A program made the translations under genes and the position numbers. 64,000 nucleotides of DNA, from NCBI RefSeq assembly GCF_012978815.1, contig NZ_LIWR01000006.1, forward strand, positions 62,001 to 126,000. The letters are read 5' to 3'. Source of the stretch: Campylobacter sp. RM16189 (GTDB lineage: Bacteria; Campylobacterota; Campylobacteria; Campylobacterales; Campylobacteraceae). This document shows positions 52,829 to 61,703 of the stretch, one piece after another (the first letter of the stretch is position 1; each line of letters begins with the position of its first letter). The notes beneath the pieces were generated by a model. It ran no database searches. It was not told where the DNA came from and saw only the letters and a list, made by a program, of their open reading frames with translations.

Positions 52829-53305
52829 CTATATTTGACTTTTTATTACTTCTATGACATTTTTTACATCATTTTCTGGTTCACTTATTTTATTAAATCT
52901 TTTTAAAATTTTGCCGTCTTTTACGATGAGAGTTTGACGATGATAAAATTTCTTGCCGTCACCCGTGCTAAAGGTTTCTAAATTTAGCGCCTTTTCAAGT
53001 TCGAAACCCTGATCACTAAAAAAGCTAAAATTTACTCTTAAGGTCTCTTTAAACTCTTTTGTTTTTTCTATACTTAAAGCCCCAACTGTGATAACCTCAA
53101 AGCCGAATTTAGCTACTTCGCTAAGATTTGATTGGTAAGCTTTGCACTGGTTCGTGCAACCAGTTAAGCCCTTGGTTTGTTTTAGCTCTTCAGGCAGGAA
53201 TTTGCCGCTCTCGCCCATTTTGGGATAGACGATTAAAACGCAGTTTTTATTTTTAATCAGTTCTAAAAAATCAATTTCGTTTCCGTTTATATCTTTTACG
53301 CCCAT
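52829..53305 (-). CDS. Peroxiredoxin (BCP/PrxQ-like)
   Basis: A 158-residue thiol peroxidase. KGLTGCTNQCKAYQ supplies the probable peroxidatic Cys50 and a nearby Cys54. VIVYPKMGESGKF replaces the usual VLYFYPK, and FSFFSDQGFELEKAL matches the later PrxQ block (F-x-L-L-S-D). The Cys-Cys spacing (i, i+4) differs from the i+5 of E. coli Bcp. It appears monocistronic. Confidence 0.8.
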   Translation of the reverse strand: MGVKDINGNEIDFLELIKNKNCVLIVYPKMGESGKFLPEELKQTKGLTGCTNQCKAYQSNLSEVAKFGFEVITVGALSIEKTKEFKETLRVNFSFFSDQGFELEKALNLETFSTGDGKKFYHRQTLIVKDGKILKRFNKISEPENDVKNVIEVIKSQI

Positions 53306-53399
53306 GCTTTATCCTTGTTAAATTTGATTTTATGATAGCATAAATTTGCGCTAAAGCTGCGTGAGTAGAGCTGCAATCAGTAAAATTTGAGCTTAAAAT

Positions 53400-54080
53400 T
53401 TAGGCTTTTTTCTGTTTAGCGTTAAAGAAATAGACCAAAAACAGCACGGCAAAGCTGATTATGAGCATGAGTGCGGAGTAAACATGCGCTTTTTGATAAT
53501 CCATCAGCTCGACCGCTTCGTAAATGGCTATGCTTGCGACCTTTGTCTTATCGCCAACACTTCCTCCTATCATCAGTACCACGCCAAATTCGCCCAAAGT
53601 ATGGGCAAAGCTAACGATAAGTGCAGTTAAAAGCGAAGGCTTGATGTTTGGCAATGCAACCATAAAAAGCGTAGCCCATTTGCCTTTACCCAGTGAATAA
53701 CTTGCCTCAAAAAGGCTCTTTGGCAGGCTTGAAAATCCGGCTTGCAAAGGCTGAAACATAAATGGAAGCGAGTAGATACAGCTTGCTATGACAAGTCCTG
53801 AGAAGTTAAAAACCAAGCGTATATCGAAATTTTCTTCCATAAATTTACCAAAGAAATTGTATGGCGAAAGAAATACAAGCATATAAAATCCAAGCACCGA
53901 TGGCGGCAAAACAAGCGGAAGGGCCACTATGGATTCGATTATCGGTTTGGCTTTGAAATTTGATCTACTTAGCCAGTAGGCAAGCGGCAGAGTGGCGAAA
54001 AACAATATAATCGTCGTGACAAAAGCAAGTTTTAACGATAGATAAAACGGTGTAAAATCAATACTTGATATATCAAACAT
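53400..54080 (-). CDS. modB: Molybdate/tungstate ABC transporter permease ModB
   Basis: A 226-residue permease with five to six helices. It contains FFATLPLAYWLSRSNF and ALPLVLPPSVLGFYMLVF near the N-terminus, FMFQPLQAGFSSLPKSLFEASYSLGKGKW as the EAA loop, and HTLGEFGVVLMIGGSVGDKTKVASIAIYE near the end, a ModB hallmark. The start chosen is 54080 (MFDISSID), 8 bp inside modC; a longer frame from 54137 would add a basic stretch not seen in ModB. Confidence 0.92.
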   Translation of the reverse strand: MFDISSIDFTPFYLSLKLAFVTTIILFFATLPLAYWLSRSNFKAKPIIESIVALPLVLPPSVLGFYMLVFLSPYNFFGKFMEENFDIRLVFNFSGLVIASCIYSLPFMFQPLQAGFSSLPKSLFEASYSLGKGKWATLFMVALPNIKPSLLTALIVSFAHTLGEFGVVLMIGGSVGDKTKVASIAIYEAVELMDYQKAHVYSALMLIISFAVLFLVYFFNAKQKKA

Positions 54081-54942
54081 CGCTTTTGCTTTTTCTAAGA
54101 GTTGCCGCAAATGCTTTTGCGCTAAGCGTGGCTTCATCGCCCGCTTTTAGATTCGCCGCTTCCTGATGGCTTAAGACTACTTCGCAAAGCTGCTGTCCGA
54201 CAAGAGTGATCGCTACATAGATACAGTCGCGCTTTTGAATTTCTAAAATTTTGGCATGAAAGCTAAGCTTTTGGGAATTTGAGTGCTTTAAAAATATCTC
54301 GCCGGCGCTTCCGCAGCGCTCTATCACACCTTCACTTAGAACGAATACCTTTGAAGTAAGTTTATAAATTTCAGCTATGTCGTGGCTTACCAAGATGGTC
54401 GTCATATCAAATTCGCGGTGAATTTTAAGGAGATAGTCTTGCAACTTCTCGCGCATAGATATATCAAGCGCAGAAAGCGGTTCGTCAAGCAGCATGATTT
54501 CAGGCTTTCGCATAAGTGCCCTTGCAAGCGCCACACGCTGCTTTTGACCGCCTGAGAGCTTTGAAATTTGAGCATTTTTAAGCGATGTTAGCTCAACTAG
54601 ATCAAGCAAGTGGTTTGCGAGCTTTAAATCATTGTTTGCAAAAAGCAAATTTTTAAGCACGTTCATATTTTCAAAAAGAGCGTAATCTTGAAACAAAAAT
54701 CCTATATTTCTCTTTTGAGGCGGCAATGATTTACCCGCATTGAAAAAGAATTTGTCCTTAACTTTTATCACTCCGCTATCAGGAGTTTCAAAGCCTGCAA
54801 GCAAGCGTAAAAGTGTAGTTTTACCGCTTCCGCTTTTGCCGTAAAGTGCTACGAATTCACCCTTTTTGATATCTAGATCAACGTCAAGGCAAAACTGTCC
54901 GCTAGAGCCGTTTAAGGTCTTTTTGCATCTAAATTCAATCAC
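54073..54942 (-). CDS. modC: Molybdate/tungstate ABC transporter ATPase ModC
   Basis: A 289-residue ATPase with Walker A YGKSGSGKTTLLR, Q-loop FLFQDYALFENMNVLKNL, signature LSGGQKQRVALARAL, Walker B IMLLDEPLSALD, and switch His in ILVSHDIAEIYKL. The last 65 residues are a TOBE-like domain (AKILEIQKRDCIYVAITL). It overlaps both neighbours by 8 bp. Confidence 0.94.
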   Translation of the reverse strand: MIEFRCKKTLNGSSGQFCLDVDLDIKKGEFVALYGKSGSGKTTLLRLLAGFETPDSGVIKVKDKFFFNAGKSLPPQKRNIGFLFQDYALFENMNVLKNLLFANNDLKLANHLLDLVELTSLKNAQISKLSGGQKQRVALARALMRKPEIMLLDEPLSALDISMREKLQDYLLKIHREFDMTTILVSHDIAEIYKLTSKVFVLSEGVIERCGSAGEIFLKHSNSQKLSFHAKILEIQKRDCIYVAITLVGQQLCEVVLSHQEAANLKAGDEATLSAKAFAATLRKSKSDV

Positions 54943-55330
54943 GGTTTTTATCGCTGATATAAAGTGAAGTGGCTTTTACGTAAGCGTAAATTTCGTCATT
55001 TTGTTTAAGATTTAATCTCTCGCAAGATTTTGTCGTTATTATGCTTTCAAATTCGAAATTTAAAGCCTGCAAATGCAAAACGCTTGTGATATTGCCTTTG
55101 GTTAAATTTGAGATTGTCGCTTTTATCTCGTTTGTAAGCGAGCAGTTTTTCAAAGGAGTCGTTGCGATGATGACGTCTGAGCTTTTAAAGGCGAGTTTTA
55201 CGCTATCGCCTATTTTAAACTCATCTAAATTTTCAAGCCCAAGCATATAAAATTTCATCTCGCCTGAAGTAAATTCAAAGAGATTTACATCCTCGCTACC
55301 GGTTATATTTGAAACTTGGGCCTTTATCAT
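54935..55330 (-). CDS. Molybdopterin/molybdate-binding TOBE domain protein
   Basis: A 131-residue soluble protein consisting of two Mop/TOBE-like repeats: KAQVSNITGSEDVNLFEFTSGEMKFYML then KATISNLTKGNITSVLHLQALNFEF. Such proteins bind molybdate or tungstate. The same kind of gene lies inside the mod operon of C. jejuni (Cj0302c position). It shares one base with modA and overlaps modC by 8 bp. Confidence 0.85.
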   Translation of the reverse strand: MIKAQVSNITGSEDVNLFEFTSGEMKFYMLGLENLDEFKIGDSVKLAFKSSDVIIATTPLKNCSLTNEIKATISNLTKGNITSVLHLQALNFEFESIITTKSCERLNLKQNDEIYAYVKATSLYISDKNRD

Positions 55331-56076
55331 TATATGTTGTATCCGAATTTTCTAAAGATCTCTTTTGCTTTTTCGCTTAGGATAAAATCATAAAACGCCT
55401 TGGCTTCAGGGTTGTTTTCGCCGCGTTTTAGAAGGATTACGCCTTGATCGATCGGAGTGTAAAGAGCAGGATTAACTAAGATGAAATTTTTACCCTCTTT
55501 ATATTTGACCATTTTTGGATCATACATCGCGCTAGCTGCGATAAATCCGGCATCCGCCGCGCTAAGAGCCGAGCTTAGAGCCTCTGAAATCGATTTTGTG
55601 TAGATGATGTTTTTTTCAACCTTATCAAAAATTCCATCTTTTTTAAGCGCTTCAATACTTGCCTTGCCGTAAGGAGCTGACTCGGGAAGTGCGATAGCAA
55701 CGGCTTTTAATCCCTCAACCGCTTTGATGCCTTTTGTAAAATCTATGTCGCGGATACTAAATAGTGCAAGCGCACCCTGAGCATAAACTATCGGACGAGT
55801 CGCAGAAAAGCCTGCCTCATCAACGGTTTGAACAAATTTCATATTTGCCGCCATAAACACATCAGCAGGTGCGCCGTTTTTGATCTGAGTTGTCAAAGCG
55901 CCGCTTCCGCCAAGCGTTACGGTTACTTTTGTGTCCGGATTTGTCTTGGTAAATTCAGCCTTTAACTCATCAAACGCATAAGTTACGTTTGCTGCGGCAA
56001 AGACGTTTATCTCGCCAGCGTTTAGATTAAAAGTCGCGATTGCCGCTAAAACTAACGAAAAGAAAGTTTTTTTCAT
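55330..56076 (-). CDS. modA: Molybdate/tungstate-binding periplasmic protein ModA
   Basis: A 248-residue binding protein with a signal peptide (about 19 residues, ending NLNAGE). It begins INVFAAANVTYAFDEL (oxyanion-binding Ala-Asn start), then VTLGGSGALTTQIKNGAPADVFMAANMKFV, and later IIYTKSISEALSSALSAADAGFIAASAMY. This is the ModA/WtpA-type pattern. It is preceded by modE with a 2 bp gap. Preference for Mo over W cannot be read from sequence. Confidence 0.93.
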   Translation of the reverse strand: MKKTFFSLVLAAIATFNLNAGEINVFAAANVTYAFDELKAEFTKTNPDTKVTVTLGGSGALTTQIKNGAPADVFMAANMKFVQTVDEAGFSATRPIVYAQGALALFSIRDIDFTKGIKAVEGLKAVAIALPESAPYGKASIEALKKDGIFDKVEKNIIYTKSISEALSSALSAADAGFIAASAMYDPKMVKYKEGKNFILVNPALYTPIDQGVILLKRGENNPEAKAFYDFILSEKAKEIFRKFGYNI

Positions 56077-56078
56077 TT

Positions 56079-56861
56079 TTATACTCCTATTATGATTTGA
56101 CTTGATTTAATTAAGGCTGTTAGTTCGTCGCCAACGCCTATTTTCATCTCCATTGCGCTATCTTTTGTTATGATTGCGGTGATGGTTTGATGATCGTTTA
56201 TCTCAAGGACTATTTCAGCGCTTACCGAGCCGATTTTAGCCTCTATCACCTTGCCTTTTAGCTGATTTGCCGCACTTATGTTTAGGTTTTCGTCCTTAGC
56301 AAGCATAACGCTTGGAGCTTTAAATATAAATACTACTTTTTTGCCGACTTTTAAATTTAAATTTTTTTCTGATTCTACGGTAACGGCGGCATGTAAAATT
56401 TCGCCATTTGATAGTTTGGCTATTATGTCTGAATTTACGGCTCCTGTTTTAATTTTAATTATCTCGCATGATAGTTGATTTCTAGCACTCAAATTCATGC
56501 TCATACGTTGTAAATTTACTATTTCATTAGTTGAAATATCAATATTTGAACATACTTTTTCCAAAAATACTTTTTGAGATGCAAGCATAGCTTCGTACAC
56601 GCTTATCATCTTTCTTCCATACTCGGTCAACTCACTTCCGCTATTTTTCTTATTGCCCTGCGCTCTTGTTATAAGCGGTTTTTCCGAACGGTTATTTAGC
56701 GCGTCAAGACTATCCCAGGCATTTTTATATGAAATTCCTACAAACTCGGCCGCTTTTGTTATGCTTTTTGTTTCGTCTACAGCCTTAAGAAGGCTTATAT
56801 GTTTTGCTAAAACAGGCACTCCGCTATCTAAAAATAACTCTAAACTTACATCAGCTTTCAT
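56079..56861 (-). CDS. modE: Molybdate-responsive regulator ModE
   Basis: A 260-residue repressor with an N-terminal winged helix (KSITKAAEFVGISYKNAWDSLDALNNRSEKPLI, about 33-65) and two C-terminal TOBE domains (MSMNLSARNQLSCEIIKIKTGAVNSDII and ISAANQLKGKVIEAKIGSVSAEIVL). It is the complete ModE architecture and the first gene of the mod operon, so it probably controls it. The 200 bp region 56862-57061 between it and mlaA is AT-rich; I see no clean ModE palindrome. Confidence 0.92.
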   Translation of the reverse strand: MKADVSLELFLDSGVPVLAKHISLLKAVDETKSITKAAEFVGISYKNAWDSLDALNNRSEKPLITRAQGNKKNSGSELTEYGRKMISVYEAMLASQKVFLEKVCSNIDISTNEIVNLQRMSMNLSARNQLSCEIIKIKTGAVNSDIIAKLSNGEILHAAVTVESEKNLNLKVGKKVVFIFKAPSVMLAKDENLNISAANQLKGKVIEAKIGSVSAEIVLEINDHQTITAIITKDSAMEMKIGVGDELTALIKSSQIIIGV

Positions 56862-57061
56862 TAAAATTTCCTCTATTATTTGCTTTGATATAAAAATATA
56901 ATTTTTTAAGTATAAAATAGTATATATAAAAATAAACTGAAAATTTTTTCAGCGTTATTTTTGTGTATTTATAATTTTATAAATTTAAAAGCAACAAAAT
57001 TATAAAATCAAAGCTTTTGTTATAATTTTTTTGATATTATTAATTTTTTTGAAAGGTTTTG

Positions 57062-57751
57062 ATGAAATTTATTTTTTCTTTTTTGCTTGGTTTCATCATT
57101 TTATTTGCAAATGATATTAGCGAATTTGATGATGAATTTAAAGACAAAACAGAGGTTTTTGATCCATTGTCCAGATATAATAGGGCCATGACCAATGTCA
57201 ATGATTTCTTATATGAAAATTTATTAAATCCGACACTCAAAGGATATAATTATATTATTCCGCAACCGGCCAGAGAGGCTGTTGATAACTTTTTTGATAA
57301 TTTAGTGTTTCCTGTGAGGTTTGTAAATAATGTTTTACAACTAAAATTTAAAGAAGCCGGAGAAGAGACTTTAAGATTTGTAGCCAATACTATAATAGGT
57401 TTTGGTGGACTAACGGACGGAGCTAAATATTATAATTTACAGCGGCATGATGAGGATTTTGGTCAAACTTTAGGTTTTTGGGGTGTTGGAAGTGGCTTTC
57501 ATATAGTATTGCCTTTGGTAGGACCTTATAATTTAAGAGATCTGCTCGGATTTTGGGGGGATTATTTTGTAAATCCTATAACATTTGTGGATCCTCAAGC
57601 CTCTTCAAACGGGATCAAGATTTATCAAAAACTAAACAATATCTCTTTAGATGTTGATGCATACGATAGACTTAAAAAAGACGCTATTGATCTATACCCA
57701 TTTTTACGCGATGCTTACGAACAGCGCCGCAACTATTTGATAAAGGAATAA
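57062..57751 (+). CDS. mlaA: MlaA/VacJ-family phospholipid-transport protein
   Basis: A 229-residue protein that removes phospholipids from the outer leaflet of the outer membrane. Family core: FDPLSRYNRAMTNVNDFLYENLLNPTLKGYNYIIPQPAREAVDNFFDNL, then FVANTIIGFGGLTDGAKYYNLQRHDEDFGQTLGFWGVGSGFHIVLPLVGPYNLRD. The signal sequence has no lipobox Cys, unlike E. coli MlaA. Start chosen at ATG 57062 with GAAAGG upstream. It forms an operon with mlaC and the RND gene. Confidence 0.93.
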   Translation: MKFIFSFLLGFIILFANDISEFDDEFKDKTEVFDPLSRYNRAMTNVNDFLYENLLNPTLKGYNYIIPQPAREAVDNFFDNLVFPVRFVNNVLQLKFKEAGEETLRFVANTIIGFGGLTDGAKYYNLQRHDEDFGQTLGFWGVGSGFHIVLPLVGPYNLRDLLGFWGDYFVNPITFVDPQASSNGIKIYQKLNNISLDVDAYDRLKKDAIDLYPFLRDAYEQRRNYLIKE

Positions 57752-57752
57752 A

Positions 57753-58343
57753 ATGAAATTTTTAAAAATTATTTGTGCTATGTTTTTGAGTGTTTCACTA
57801 TTTGCGATAAGCGAGAGTGAGATAAAACCAAGCGTTGAAAGCGCGACTCAAAACGCGATAAAAGTGCTAAAGGACAAAAATTTAAATAAAGATGAAAAAG
57901 CGGATAAAATTTTTGCCATCTTTGATCCGTTTTTTGACTACAAACAGATGGCTAAAATCAGCCTATCAAAGCGCTATGACGCACTAAGCGATGTGCAAAA
58001 AGAGCAGTTTGATAAAGCCTTTGAAACTCGCCTTAAAAACTCATATGTAGATAAACTTCTAAGCTACAACGATCAACAGATAAATTTAAAAGAGTTCACA
58101 AAGCCAAACGAAAAAAGATACTGGCTAAACGGCGAAGTCGTGAGCGAAGGCAAAAGCTATCCTTTTGTCTATAAATTTTATGACGCAAAGGATCGTGGCT
58201 GGCTAATTTACGACCTTGATATCTTAGGCGTTAGCATAGTTCAGACTTATAGAAGCCAGTTTGGAAGCCTGCTTGAAAAAGGAAGCTTTGAAGAGCTGCT
58301 AAAAAGACTGGAGACAGTAAATTTGCCTGAGGATAGCAAATAA
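57753..58343 (+). CDS. mlaC: MlaC/Ttg2D-like periplasmic phospholipid carrier
   Basis: A 196-residue protein with a signal peptide (MKFLKIICAMFLSVSLFA). It has the MlaC core KIFAIFDPFFDYKQMAKISLSKRYDALSDVQKEQFDKAFETRLKNSYVDKL and the late FYDAKDRGWLIYDLDILGVSIVQTYRSQF. It starts 1 bp after mlaA. The shuttle protein between membranes; its inner-membrane partner here may be the RND protein instead of MlaFEDB. Confidence 0.92.
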   Translation: MKFLKIICAMFLSVSLFAISESEIKPSVESATQNAIKVLKDKNLNKDEKADKIFAIFDPFFDYKQMAKISLSKRYDALSDVQKEQFDKAFETRLKNSYVDKLLSYNDQQINLKEFTKPNEKRYWLNGEVVSEGKSYPFVYKFYDAKDRGWLIYDLDILGVSIVQTYRSQFGSLLEKGSFEELLKRLETVNLPEDSK

Positions 58344-58348
58344 ATTTA

Positions 58349-60802
58349 ATGAAATCCATCTTTAAATTTATCGTTTTTTATCCTAAGCGAGTTATAGCTG
58401 CGGTACTGCTTTTAACGCTTGTTTTTGGATATTTTTCCACAAAACTTGCCGTTGATGCTTCGACTGAAACGCTTCTGCTTGAAAACGATAAAGATTTAGC
58501 CCTTTTTCGCGATGTTGCCAAAAGATATGCAAGCCCTAACTATTTAGTTGTGGCATACACGCCAAAAAACGGGCTTTTGGACGATATTACGCTTGAAAAG
58601 ATTAGAAATTTATCAAAAGAATTTGAGCAAAACGAGCTTGTTAAAAATGTCGTATCTATACTAAACGTTCCGCTTCTTCAAAGCTCGGGTGGCTCGCTAA
58701 GCGATATCATCAAGCGAGTGCTAACTCTTGAAGATAAAGATATCAACAAAACTGCGGTGATGAGCGAGTTTGCAAGCAGTCCGCTATACACAAACGCCCT
58801 TGTAAGCAAGGATCTAAAAACCACCGCGATAATCTTAAATTTAAAAGATGATAAAAGATACGCCGAGTTTTTAAACGCTAGAAATTTCCTCTTAAATAAA
58901 GAACTAAACGGCACTTTAAGCGGTAGTGATAAAGAAGCTTTAAAAAGCGCAAATTCGGACTTTAAAGCCTATCGAGATAGCCTTCGGGTAAAAGAGCAAG
59001 CAAGTATCGATCATATAAGAGCCGTGCTTGATAAATTTAGAGGTGATGAGACGCTGTTTTTAGGCGGAGTAAATATGATCGCAAGCGACATGGTAAGCTT
59101 CGTAAAATCGGATCTTTATACTTACGGTATAAGCGTCGCCTTGCTTTTGATATTTAGCCTTTGGCTCTTTTTTAGGCAAATTCGCTGGATCGTGCTACCT
59201 ATATTTATATGCGCGGTTAGCGTTATATTTGCAACGGGACTTTTTGGTTTTTTAGGCTGGGAGATAACGGTCATATCATCAAATTTCATAGCGCTTCAGT
59301 TGATAATCACTATTTCTGTAGTCATTCATCTTATAGTTAGCTACAGAGAATTTTTCATAACAAAACCAAGCCTAAATCAGCACCAGCTCGTTTATCTAAC
59401 GCTTAGAGATAAATTTAAGCCATCTTTTTTCGCGATATTTACGACGGTTATTGGCTTTTTATCGCTTGCATTTTCAGATATAAAGCCTGTTATCATGCTT
59501 GGCGTGATGATGAGTACGAGCATATCCATCTCGCTTGTACTTGCGTTTTTGCTCTTTGGTAGTGTTGTTTCAGAGCTTAGCAAGCTTGGTCCGGTTAGGA
59601 CGTTTGAAAATAAATTTAGCTTTACTAAAATTTGTGCAAATTTTGCCTTAACTTCCAAATTTGCAGTTTATGCTATAAGCGCTTTTATGCTCGCTTTTGG
59701 AATTTACGGCATTTCAAAACTTCGCGTTGAAAACAGCTTTATCGAGTATTTTAAAAGCTCAACCGAGATCAACAAAGGCATGCAGATAATCGATACTAAA
59801 CTCGGCGGCACGGTGCCTGTGGATGTACTTATAACATTTAAAGACACAAGTAAAGACGAAGACCTAAACGAAGCGAAAGATGAATTTGAAGATGAGTTTA
59901 AGGCCAATGAAAACGAGGCTAAGTACTGGTTTAACAGCTATAAGATGAACATCGTAAAAAAGGCGCATACTCATCTTGAAGGCAAGGAATTTGTAGGCAA
60001 AGTTTCAAGTCTTGGCACGCTTTTAGAGATCATTGAAATTTTAAATGATGGCGTGATTGATGATTTCTTGCTAAGCGTAATGTATGAGCAGATGCCTGAA
60101 AATTACAAAGATATTATTTTAAGCCCTTATGTTAGCATCGGGGATAATCAAGTGAGATTTTCGCTTAGGACGGTTGACTCAGACGAGAGGCTTAGGCGAG
60201 ATGAGTTTTTAAAGACGCTTAAAGACGAGGTCACAAATTTAACCAAAGATGATAACGTAAAAGTGCAGATAAGCGGCGCGATGGTGCTTTATAACAATAT
60301 GCTTCAAAGCCTGATTTATTCGCAGATTGACTCTTTTGGCTTTGTTGTTTTGACGCTTTTTGTCATATTTTGCATAATTTTTAAGAGCGTAAAACTTGCG
60401 ATTATCAGCATTATCACAAACATTATCCCGCTTTGCGTGGTCTTTGGCGTGATGGGAGTGGCAGGAATTCCGCTTGATATCATGAGTATCACGATAGCTT
60501 CCATAAGTATCGGTATCGGCGTGGATGACATCATACACTATATCCACAGATACCGCGAAGAGCGCCGAAGTAAAGGTGTGGCGGAGAGTATCAAAGCCTC
60601 GCACGCAAGCATAGGTTATGCGATGTATTACACTTCGTTTGCGATATTTTTAGGCTTTAGCGTGATGATTACGAGTAATTTTATCCCGACTATCTACTTT
60701 GGACTTCTTACTGATTTGGTTATGGTTATGATGCTACTTGGTGCATTGGTGCTTTTACCTGCGCTCATTCATACATTTTATGTAAAAGGCTCTGCCAAGT
60801 AG
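58349..60802 (+). CDS. RND/MMPL-family lipid transporter
   Basis: An 817-residue membrane protein with two repeats of one-plus-five helices and large periplasmic loops, as in HpnN/MmpL-type lipid exporters. The second repeat contains the MMPL motif SITIASISIGIGVDDIIHYIHRYREER. It follows mlaC by 5 bp, the same three-gene set as Cj1371-Cj1373 in C. jejuni. It probably drives lipid transfer with MlaC. It ends 5 bp from a convergent gene with no terminator between. Confidence 0.9.
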   Translation: MKSIFKFIVFYPKRVIAAVLLLTLVFGYFSTKLAVDASTETLLLENDKDLALFRDVAKRYASPNYLVVAYTPKNGLLDDITLEKIRNLSKEFEQNELVKNVVSILNVPLLQSSGGSLSDIIKRVLTLEDKDINKTAVMSEFASSPLYTNALVSKDLKTTAIILNLKDDKRYAEFLNARNFLLNKELNGTLSGSDKEALKSANSDFKAYRDSLRVKEQASIDHIRAVLDKFRGDETLFLGGVNMIASDMVSFVKSDLYTYGISVALLLIFSLWLFFRQIRWIVLPIFICAVSVIFATGLFGFLGWEITVISSNFIALQLIITISVVIHLIVSYREFFITKPSLNQHQLVYLTLRDKFKPSFFAIFTTVIGFLSLAFSDIKPVIMLGVMMSTSISISLVLAFLLFGSVVSELSKLGPVRTFENKFSFTKICANFALTSKFAVYAISAFMLAFGIYGISKLRVENSFIEYFKSSTEINKGMQIIDTKLGGTVPVDVLITFKDTSKDEDLNEAKDEFEDEFKANENEAKYWFNSYKMNIVKKAHTHLEGKEFVGKVSSLGTLLEIIEILNDGVIDDFLLSVMYEQMPENYKDIILSPYVSIGDNQVRFSLRTVDSDERLRRDEFLKTLKDEVTNLTKDDNVKVQISGAMVLYNNMLQSLIYSQIDSFGFVVLTLFVIFCIIFKSVKLAIISIITNIIPLCVVFGVMGVAGIPLDIMSITIASISIGIGVDDIIHYIHRYREERRSKGVAESIKASHASIGYAMYYTSFAIFLGFSVMITSNFIPTIYFGLLTDLVMVMMLLGALVLLPALIHTFYVKGSAK

Positions 60803-60807
60803 AAACT

Positions 60808-61407
60808 TTACTTCATAACTCTTAAAAACGAATAAACGTCATTTACGCCTTCGATATGTTTAGCATACCAGATGGCATGTTTTTCTTGCTCTATATCGGT
60901 TATGATGCCTGTAAATACGACGTTGCACTGTACGACGCTAACTCTTACGCTAGTGCCGCTTATCTTACTATCTCTAAAGAGGTTATTTTTAAGCGCAAGC
61001 ATTATGTTTAGGTTGCTTTCGCATTCTTTTTCGTCGGTTGGAAATCTTATATAAGTGTAAATTTTCTTTACGCCTTCAGTGTTTTTGACTAACTCTATAA
61101 GTTTTTCTTTGTGTTTAATATCTGGTACAACGCCTATTAGATAGACATTTCCATAAAAACTCTCTACATCTATACTGATATTACTAAGTCCTGAGCTTAA
61201 TAGAATTTTGCTCTGAATTTTACTTTTTACAAATTTGTCTCTTGCGATTGAGTAGATTCCTCTTTCATCCTGAGATATGGAGTAGGCGTCATATATATTT
61301 ACTCCTGTCATAGGAGAAATCGGACGGGTAATCATGTCTAAGCATCCACTTAGTAAAAACATAGGTAATAAAATAATAATTCTTTTAATAGTCAGCCCGA
61401 TATTCAT
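60808..61407 (-). CDS. BON-domain lipoprotein (OsmY/DolP-like)
   Basis: A 199-residue outer-membrane lipoprotein. From ATG 61407 it has a signal with lipobox FLLSGC (Cys22), followed by two BON-like repeats: SIDVESFYGNVYLIGVVPDIKHKEKLIELVKNTEGVKKIYTYI and SVVQCNVVFTGIITDIEQEKHAIWYAKHIEGVNDVYSF. BON proteins bind phospholipid and maintain the envelope. The longer open frame to 61527 runs into the tRNA-Sec gene and is rejected. The -10 on the minus strand is TATAGT at 61436-61441. Confidence 0.88.
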   Translation of the reverse strand: MNIGLTIKRIIILLPMFLLSGCLDMITRPISPMTGVNIYDAYSISQDERGIYSIARDKFVKSKIQSKILLSSGLSNISIDVESFYGNVYLIGVVPDIKHKEKLIELVKNTEGVKKIYTYIRFPTDEKECESNLNIMLALKNNLFRDSKISGTSVRVSVVQCNVVFTGIITDIEQEKHAIWYAKHIEGVNDVYSFLRVMK

Positions 61408-61489
61408 AGCCAGTCCAAGGGAATTTTGATTAAATACTATAAAAATCAAACTAAAATTTATATAAAATTTGATAAAATACGATCCTTGT

Positions 61490-61587
61490 GGAGGATAAAG
61501 CGATCTGGTGGCGCTCGCGGACTTCAAATCCGATGGCGGGGCGGTTGACCGCTCTGTGGGGAGTTCGATTCTCTCATCCTCTCGCCA
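61490..61587 (+). tRNA. selC: tRNA-Sec (anticodon TCA)
   Basis: The anticodon loop CTTCAAA presents TCA (61524-61526), inside the stem CGGA/TCCG. A long variable arm with the stem GCGGT/ACCGC, a long D-arm (GCGA/TCGC) and a GTTCGATT T-loop make this a selenocysteine tRNA. Acceptor pairs GGAGGAT (61490-61496) with ATCCTCT (61576-61582); the 3' end CCA is encoded at 61585-61587. Acceptor boundaries are accurate to one or two bases. It is about 60 kb from selAB. Confidence 0.93.
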
Positions 61588-61658
61588 TATTAAATGTGAA
61601 TTTTATTCTTAATCAATTTTTTATTATTTCTTATATTAGATAAAAATAAAAAAGATGA

Positions 61659-61664
61659 TACAAT
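61659..61664 (+). promoter_or_regulatory. Extended -10 box of the sensor gene
   Basis: TGA followed by TACAAT, 39 bp before the ATG at 61704. Confidence 0.4.
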
Positions 61665-61703
61665 AATGCCTATCTAGATAAAATTGGAAGGTTTTTATAG
61701 AGT

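Noticed and set aside
56862-57061. ModE operator upstream of modE
   Set aside because: The AT-rich sequence has TATATA-like pieces, but I cannot find a clean spaced palindrome that stands out from the background.
57550-57560. G6 run in mlaA as a contingency tract
   Set aside because: Six Gs are too short for efficient slippage and the frame is intact; the same applies to the G6 near 62415.
61408-61527. N-terminal extension of the BON lipoprotein
   Set aside because: It would read through the tRNA-Sec gene in reverse; the lipoprotein signal begins at 61407.
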